From the NCBI GenBank assembly GCA_021793635.1, contig JAJYSI010000106.1, positions 1 through 9,008 on the forward strand: a DNA stretch of 9,008 bases. Direction: 5' to 3'. The stretch comes from Bacteroidota bacterium (GTDB lineage: Bacteria > Bacteroidota > Ignavibacteria > Ignavibacteriales > Ignavibacteriaceae). Positions 5,713 through 9,008 of this stretch are shown piece by piece. Made by a program: the position numbers and the translations under genes. The notes below the pieces were generated by a model. It had not been told where the DNA came from. It did no database searches and saw only the letters and a program-made list of their open reading frames with translations. Position 1 is the first letter of the stretch, and each line of letters starts with the position of its first letter.

Positions 5713-7548
5713 TCAAGGCGCTAAGATAGATTTATTGGGAAGATATTTTACCCAATCATACCAGGCACCAAGGAACGGCATTGACGCAATCCTTCCGCCG
5801 AAGCCGATAAATTTATAAGTGAACATCGGTATGTCAAGGACATTCAAGCTTTTTAAATTGTCTTCGTTTATTGAAACTTTGAATTTGGAAGCCAGCCTGG
5901 CAATATAACTGAAAAATTTTTTGTTGAACTGTTTTTCGAGAAGTTCATTTTTTAATTCGGATTTTAGCGAATCAAAATTTTCCGCGGTCTTATTCGAATC
6001 ATATTTTTCTCCGATCAGTTTTATAACCGAATAGCCGCTGTCTGTTTTTACCGGACCGTAAATTTGATTTAATCTCATCTTTGAAGCATACAAGCCAATC
6101 TCACCAAAGTGTGAGACGGGGAAGTAGCCGGATTCCGTTTCCCTGTTATTAGAAAAGAACTTTTGCGAATACTTTCCTGCTAACTGATGAAAGTCTTTCC
6201 CGGCTCGCAGTTCGTTAAAAACCTTTTCGATTACTTCGAGGTTATTATTTATAAGTTCTTCTACGTTTACAAGCTCAGTTCCTTTAGAAGTATTATAATA
6301 ATTCTTTATCTCTTCATTGGTAACACTTATGGAATCGCGGAAAGAATTCTTCAGCAGCTTTGCAAGGTAATCATCACTCCATATTTTGATATCTTCCTTT
6401 ACTTCCGGAATGTTCTGAAGACCTTCGCGATAGCCTTCTTCCGATAAAAATTTGTACTGAATATACTTGTTTAGGTTATTCATCAAATCATAAGCAAGAA
6501 CATTCGGCGATGGATCTTTTACAAATAACGGATAAACCAGCAGGCTGAATAAATACTCCTTCAAAGATATCGGATTATTCTTTATTACGACAAGATTAGA
6601 ATTACCTTCGGGTCCGAGGCGATTAATGATTTTCATAATGCTGCCTTCGTCAAGGAAGAGTAAGCCGTCGGAATTATATCCTTGTTGAATACTTTTGTCT
6701 GTTAATGTATTCGAGACTTCGTGAAGCAAATTCAAAAATGCAGTGCTGTCAATTTCCGCATTTTTGTTTTTATAAAATTTTGCCAAATATTTTAAACCGA
6801 TTATTCTCGATTTTCTGATACGAATAACATTCATAACATTCCTATCGAAATTCGGATCCTTGGCATTTGAGGGCACAACGGATTTTTCTCCGACAAGTTT
6901 AAAGATAAACCATCCGCCTTGGGTTTTAACCGGCGAAGAAATGCTGCCTGGCTTTAAATTGTACAAAGTATCTTCAACAAAATCATCTCGCATTTGTCCG
7001 AAAGTAATTTTAAGAGGAGCTTTATTTGAATCATATTCCACCGGATCGGAAATTCTTTCTAACGAGTCAAACGAAGCACCGTTTTTAAGGCTTCCGTAAT
7101 AATTAAAAACAATTGAAGAATCTGCGGAAGATATTATTTTAACTTCCAATATCTTTGCGCTCCGTTCCAGAGCCTGCTGAATTTCTTTTTGAGGAATTTT
7201 AACTTTGCTTGAAATTACCTTTTTGTAAAGTGCGTCGCGTACATAGAGATTTTTTATTTGCAGTATTGAATATTTATAGTAATCAGTAGAATCGTAGCCA
7301 AGTTCGTTTGCCTCGGCTGCAAGCAGCTTTTCGGCAATTAAAGAGTTAAGTAAATCCTGCTTTGAAGAATCTTCATTCATCTGGTTGCGGGAAAAATGCG
7401 GAACAAGCTCATACCGAAGCCGGAATTCTCTTTCGCTTATCTTTTCATTTCCAATTTTTGCAACACTTTTGTTTATACTTTGCGATAATATACTTGCGCT
7501 GAATAACAAGAAGAATATGAATAATGCTGTTGAAAATTTAACTGTCAT
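5713..7548 (-). CDS. Exported SurA/PpiC-like protein with two parvulin-like domains lacking the usual histidines
   Basis: Predicted periplasmic folding factor. A signal peptide covers about residues 1-23 with no lipobox Cys. A SurA-type N-terminal region follows (VAKIGNEKISEREF at 29-42; about 29-130). Parvulin-like domain 1 is at about 134-223 (ending SSPVKTQGGWFIFKLVGE) and domain 2 at about 427-515 (GKDFHQLAGKYS, then GPVKTDSGYSVIKLIGE). An unusual aromatic tail (573-611, containing GFGG and GAWYDW) ends the protein. In canonical parvulins one His sits in the first strand (RHILV) and another in the last (GYH). Here these positions read K137 and F214 in domain 1 and E431 and S507 in domain 2, so prolyl isomerase activity is doubtful and a chaperone role more likely. 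It lies between GH5 (25 bases upstream) and GH16 (34 bases downstream), suggesting it serves these secreted enzymes. A GGGA 4 nt before the ATG is a weak ribosome binding site. Confidence 0.85.
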   Translation of the reverse strand: MTVKFSTALFIFFLLFSASILSQSINKSVAKIGNEKISEREFRLRYELVPHFSRNQMNEDSSKQDLLNSLIAEKLLAAEANELGYDSTDYYKYSILQIKNLYVRDALYKKVISSKVKIPQKEIQQALERSAKILEVKIISSADSSIVFNYYGSLKNGASFDSLERISDPVEYDSNKAPLKITFGQMRDDFVEDTLYNLKPGSISSPVKTQGGWFIFKLVGEKSVVPSNAKDPNFDRNVMNVIRIRKSRIIGLKYLAKFYKNKNAEIDSTAFLNLLHEVSNTLTDKSIQQGYNSDGLLFLDEGSIMKIINRLGPEGNSNLVVIKNNPISLKEYLFSLLVYPLFVKDPSPNVLAYDLMNNLNKYIQYKFLSEEGYREGLQNIPEVKEDIKIWSDDYLAKLLKNSFRDSISVTNEEIKNYYNTSKGTELVNVEELINNNLEVIEKVFNELRAGKDFHQLAGKYSQKFFSNNRETESGYFPVSHFGEIGLYASKMRLNQIYGPVKTDSGYSVIKLIGEKYDSNKTAENFDSLKSELKNELLEKQFNKKFFSYIARLASKFKVSINEDNLKSLNVLDIPMFTYKFIGFGGRIASMPFLGAWYDWVKYLPNKSILAP

Positions 7549-7573
7549 AAAATCCCGATGTGTAGATGATATT

Positions 7574-8803
7574 TTAATTTTTAAGACCGAGCGCTTTCAG
7601 ATAATCGGAGTTTACTTTACAATTATCAAATTTTATGTTTTCCAAATATTTAAATAACGCCTCTCTTACGATGTTTCTATTCGGCATTGCTTTCCTGATT
7701 TCTTCAAAAGTCCCGCGGCTGCTGTCTGCATATTTTTCAATTAAATTAAATTCGTCAGGTAAATTTATAGAAACTATGCTTCTATCCGTATCAAGGCGTT
7801 TAAAGGTCCAGAAGCACCATCCGATATCATTTCTATCTAAAAGTTTTCTGAACGAAGATATCCACTGCATAGTATTCTCACCAGATTCTCCAAGCCAGAC
7901 AGGAACATCATTCTGATCCCTAAAATCAATATATTTTTGAATTACCGATTGAGTTGTATCGCTCCAGTAAATATGAAAAGTATATATAAGCTTCGGATCG
8001 AAAGGCTTGCCGAAGATCTTGAAATTTGAATCCCACTGAGCGCCGCCGAGAATAATTAAATGATTTTTATCTACCTGTCGTATGGCTTTGGTAATTTTTT
8101 TATAAACAGGTTCTAAAAGAGGATTTAATTTTTCCGTATCGAAATACGGTGCAATCGGTTCGTTTAATAAATCATAACCTAAAACGAATTTTTTATCGTT
8201 ATATCTTTCTGCAATCTCTTTCCAGATTTTAGCTGTAAGGTTTTGGCTTTCAGTGCTTTCAAATAGAAAAGGATATCCCCAGCTATCGTCAATGTTGGCA
8301 CCGGTTTGACCTCCAGGTGCGCAGTGCATATCAAGTATTACATAAACTCCGTATTTACTGCACCAGTCAATTACATTATCGAGCAGCTTAAATCCCGGTG
8401 TACTGCAGTTAGAAGAAAAATCTTCATTAACAAAAAGTTTATAATTGAATGGTACCCTTATAGAATTAAATCCACTTTCTTTTATAAACTTTATATCTTT
8501 TTCGGTTATGTAATCAACTCTAAATTTATTCCAGAATTTATTTGATTCATCCGGTCCGATCATTTCATTAAAAACCTCATAAATTTTTCTGGGCGAATCT
8601 GCTTTTTTGAATTTAAACATATAGCCTTCCGGTTCGAGCCAGTTGCCGAGATTTATTCCTTTCAACTTTAATTCTTTGCCGTCAGGTCCGATGATCAATT
8701 TACCTTTAGTTGAAACGAATCCATTGTTTTGCGGATAGGCGGTTAAAATAATAAAAATAAAAACAAAGGAAGTTTCTAATAGAAAGTGTCTTAAATAAAT
8801 CAT
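7574..8803 (-). CDS. Exported GH5 beta-glucanase (exo-beta-1,3-glucanase-like)
   Basis: Predicted retaining beta-glucanase. An N-terminal hydrophobic export signal covers about residues 1-25 (cleavage near YPQ). The GH5 barrel shows KGINLGNWLEPEGY (48-61), SIRVPFN with R116, DMHCAPGGQTG (158-168) with H160, DLLNEP with acid/base E215, FHIYW with H277 and Y279, WLGESGEN with nucleophile E306, and CFWTFKR with W332. The NLGNWLEPE and HxAPGxQxG segments resemble the exo-1,3-glucanase branch of GH5 (yeast EXG-like) more than classic cellulases, which fits the neighbouring GH16 and GH3. Endo-1,4 or beta-1,6 activity cannot be excluded. At 409 residues it is a single domain, with no binding module and no T9SS sorting domain, so it probably stays in the periplasm. 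GGAAGG 3 nt before the ATG supports the start. The next gene starts 25 bases after its stop. Confidence 0.9.
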   Translation of the reverse strand: MIYLRHFLLETSFVFIFIILTAYPQNNGFVSTKGKLIIGPDGKELKLKGINLGNWLEPEGYMFKFKKADSPRKIYEVFNEMIGPDESNKFWNKFRVDYITEKDIKFIKESGFNSIRVPFNYKLFVNEDFSSNCSTPGFKLLDNVIDWCSKYGVYVILDMHCAPGGQTGANIDDSWGYPFLFESTESQNLTAKIWKEIAERYNDKKFVLGYDLLNEPIAPYFDTEKLNPLLEPVYKKITKAIRQVDKNHLIILGGAQWDSNFKIFGKPFDPKLIYTFHIYWSDTTQSVIQKYIDFRDQNDVPVWLGESGENTMQWISSFRKLLDRNDIGWCFWTFKRLDTDRSIVSINLPDEFNLIEKYADSSRGTFEEIRKAMPNRNIVREALFKYLENIKFDNCKVNSDYLKALGLKN

Positions 8804-8836
8804 ATGCCTTCCAACATGTATTTTATTAAGGAAAAA

Positions 8837-8974
8837 TTAAAAAAGTCCCAGAAGCAGTACAATAAGAAGAGATAATGAAAAAAAGCTTATTGCAATTATT
8901 TCGAAAGCCGTTTTTATCTTCTGAACAGATACATATTCATATTCAGTTGGATATTTTTTGAAAAACGCGTACAT
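8837..8974 (-). CDS. 45-residue single-pass membrane microprotein at the head of the operon
   Basis: A short open frame on the minus strand reads from ATG (8974-8972) to TAA (8839-8837). The product begins MYAFFKKYPTEYEY, continues with a charged amphipathic stretch (about 15-25), and ends in a strongly hydrophobic segment (about 26-45) that would span the membrane and finish at the C-terminus. An in-frame TAG two codons upstream fixes the start at this ATG or the adjacent ATT. The gene sits 33 bases upstream of GH5 on the same strand, consistent with co-transcription. I recognise no family and the ribosome binding site is weak. The coding call rests on the clean charged-then-hydrophobic layout and the operon spacing. 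A chance open frame in AT-rich DNA remains possible. Confidence 0.5.
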   Translation of the reverse strand: MYAFFKKYPTEYEYVSVQKIKTAFEIIAISFFSLSLLIVLLLGLF

Positions 8975-9008
8975 AATCTATTACCATTTGTTGCGGGAAT
9001 GAAGTGTT

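Larger units (their letters stand above)
1391..8974 (-). other. Probable five-gene beta-glucan degradation operon
   Basis: Microprotein, GH5, parvulin-like protein, GH16 and GH3 are all on the minus strand with gaps of 33, 25, 34 and 46 bases and no terminator-like structure between them. Three glycosidase families that commonly act together on beta-1,3-glucans are combined with an exported folding factor. No promoter could be assigned; it may lie beyond position 9008. No SusC/SusD pair, sugar transporter or regulator is present in the window, so this is not a complete classic polysaccharide utilisation locus as seen here. Confidence 0.65.

Noticed and set aside
8981..9008. End of a further upstream minus-strand gene (last residues ...LHSRNKW then TAA at 8983-8981)
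   Set aside because: Only nine codons are visible at the window edge. Operon-like spacing of 6 bases to the microprotein makes it plausible, but nothing supports it as coding.

Overview
The window looks like chromosomal DNA from an AT-rich bacterium of the FCB group, most likely an Ignavibacteria-type (Ignavibacteriota/Chlorobi side) or related Bacteroidota organism. The main evidence is the C-terminal sorting domains of two secreted glycosidases. Both carry the NYPNPFNP motif, a late SGIYFY block and a basic K-M-x-L-L-R end, which is the type IX secretion (T9SS/Por) signal as commonly seen in that group. This is inference from protein motifs; there is no rRNA or marker gene here.

Left part (1 to about 940): probably one end of an integrated mobile element. 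It holds about 395 bases without a convincing gene, two near-identical small hairpin repeats, and one 171-codon gene for a single-pass membrane protein of unknown function. It stops at 941-982, where only the 3' half of a tRNA-Lys(CTT) gene is present, cut exactly at the 5' edge of the anticodon loop. An intact tRNA terminator follows at 988-1024. A tRNA 3' half that keeps its native terminator but lacks its 5' half is what the distal end of a tRNA-integrated element looks like. The element should therefore lie to the left, with the rebuilt full tRNA outside the window.

Middle (1025-1390): an intergenic stretch with no gene. It contains a weak candidate terminator for the leftward operon.

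Right part (1391-8974, minus strand): a compact run of five genes read right to left, with gaps of 33, 25, 34 and 46 bases, probably one operon. In order of transcription: a 45-residue membrane microprotein, a GH5 beta-glucanase-like enzyme, a SurA/PpiC-like protein with two parvulin-like domains, a GH16 laminarinase-type endo-beta-1,3-glucanase with a T9SS signal, and a GH3 beta-glucosidase with CARDB, F5/8-type C and T9SS modules. Together these suggest breakdown of a beta-1,3-glucan (laminarin, curdlan or fungal/algal wall glucan, possibly with beta-1,6 or mixed links). GH16 would cut the polymer at the cell surface, GH3 would release glucose from oligosaccharides, and GH5 would trim chains, probably in the periplasm since it lacks the sorting domain. 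The parvulin-like protein, which lacks the usual catalytic histidines in both domains, may be a dedicated chaperone for these exported enzymes. No SusC/SusD pair, regulator or transporter is visible.

Most notable: the half-tRNA junction, the operon-embedded non-canonical parvulin, the membrane microprotein at the operon head, and a simple-repeat segment that appears to have become coding sequence inside the GH16 sorting domain.
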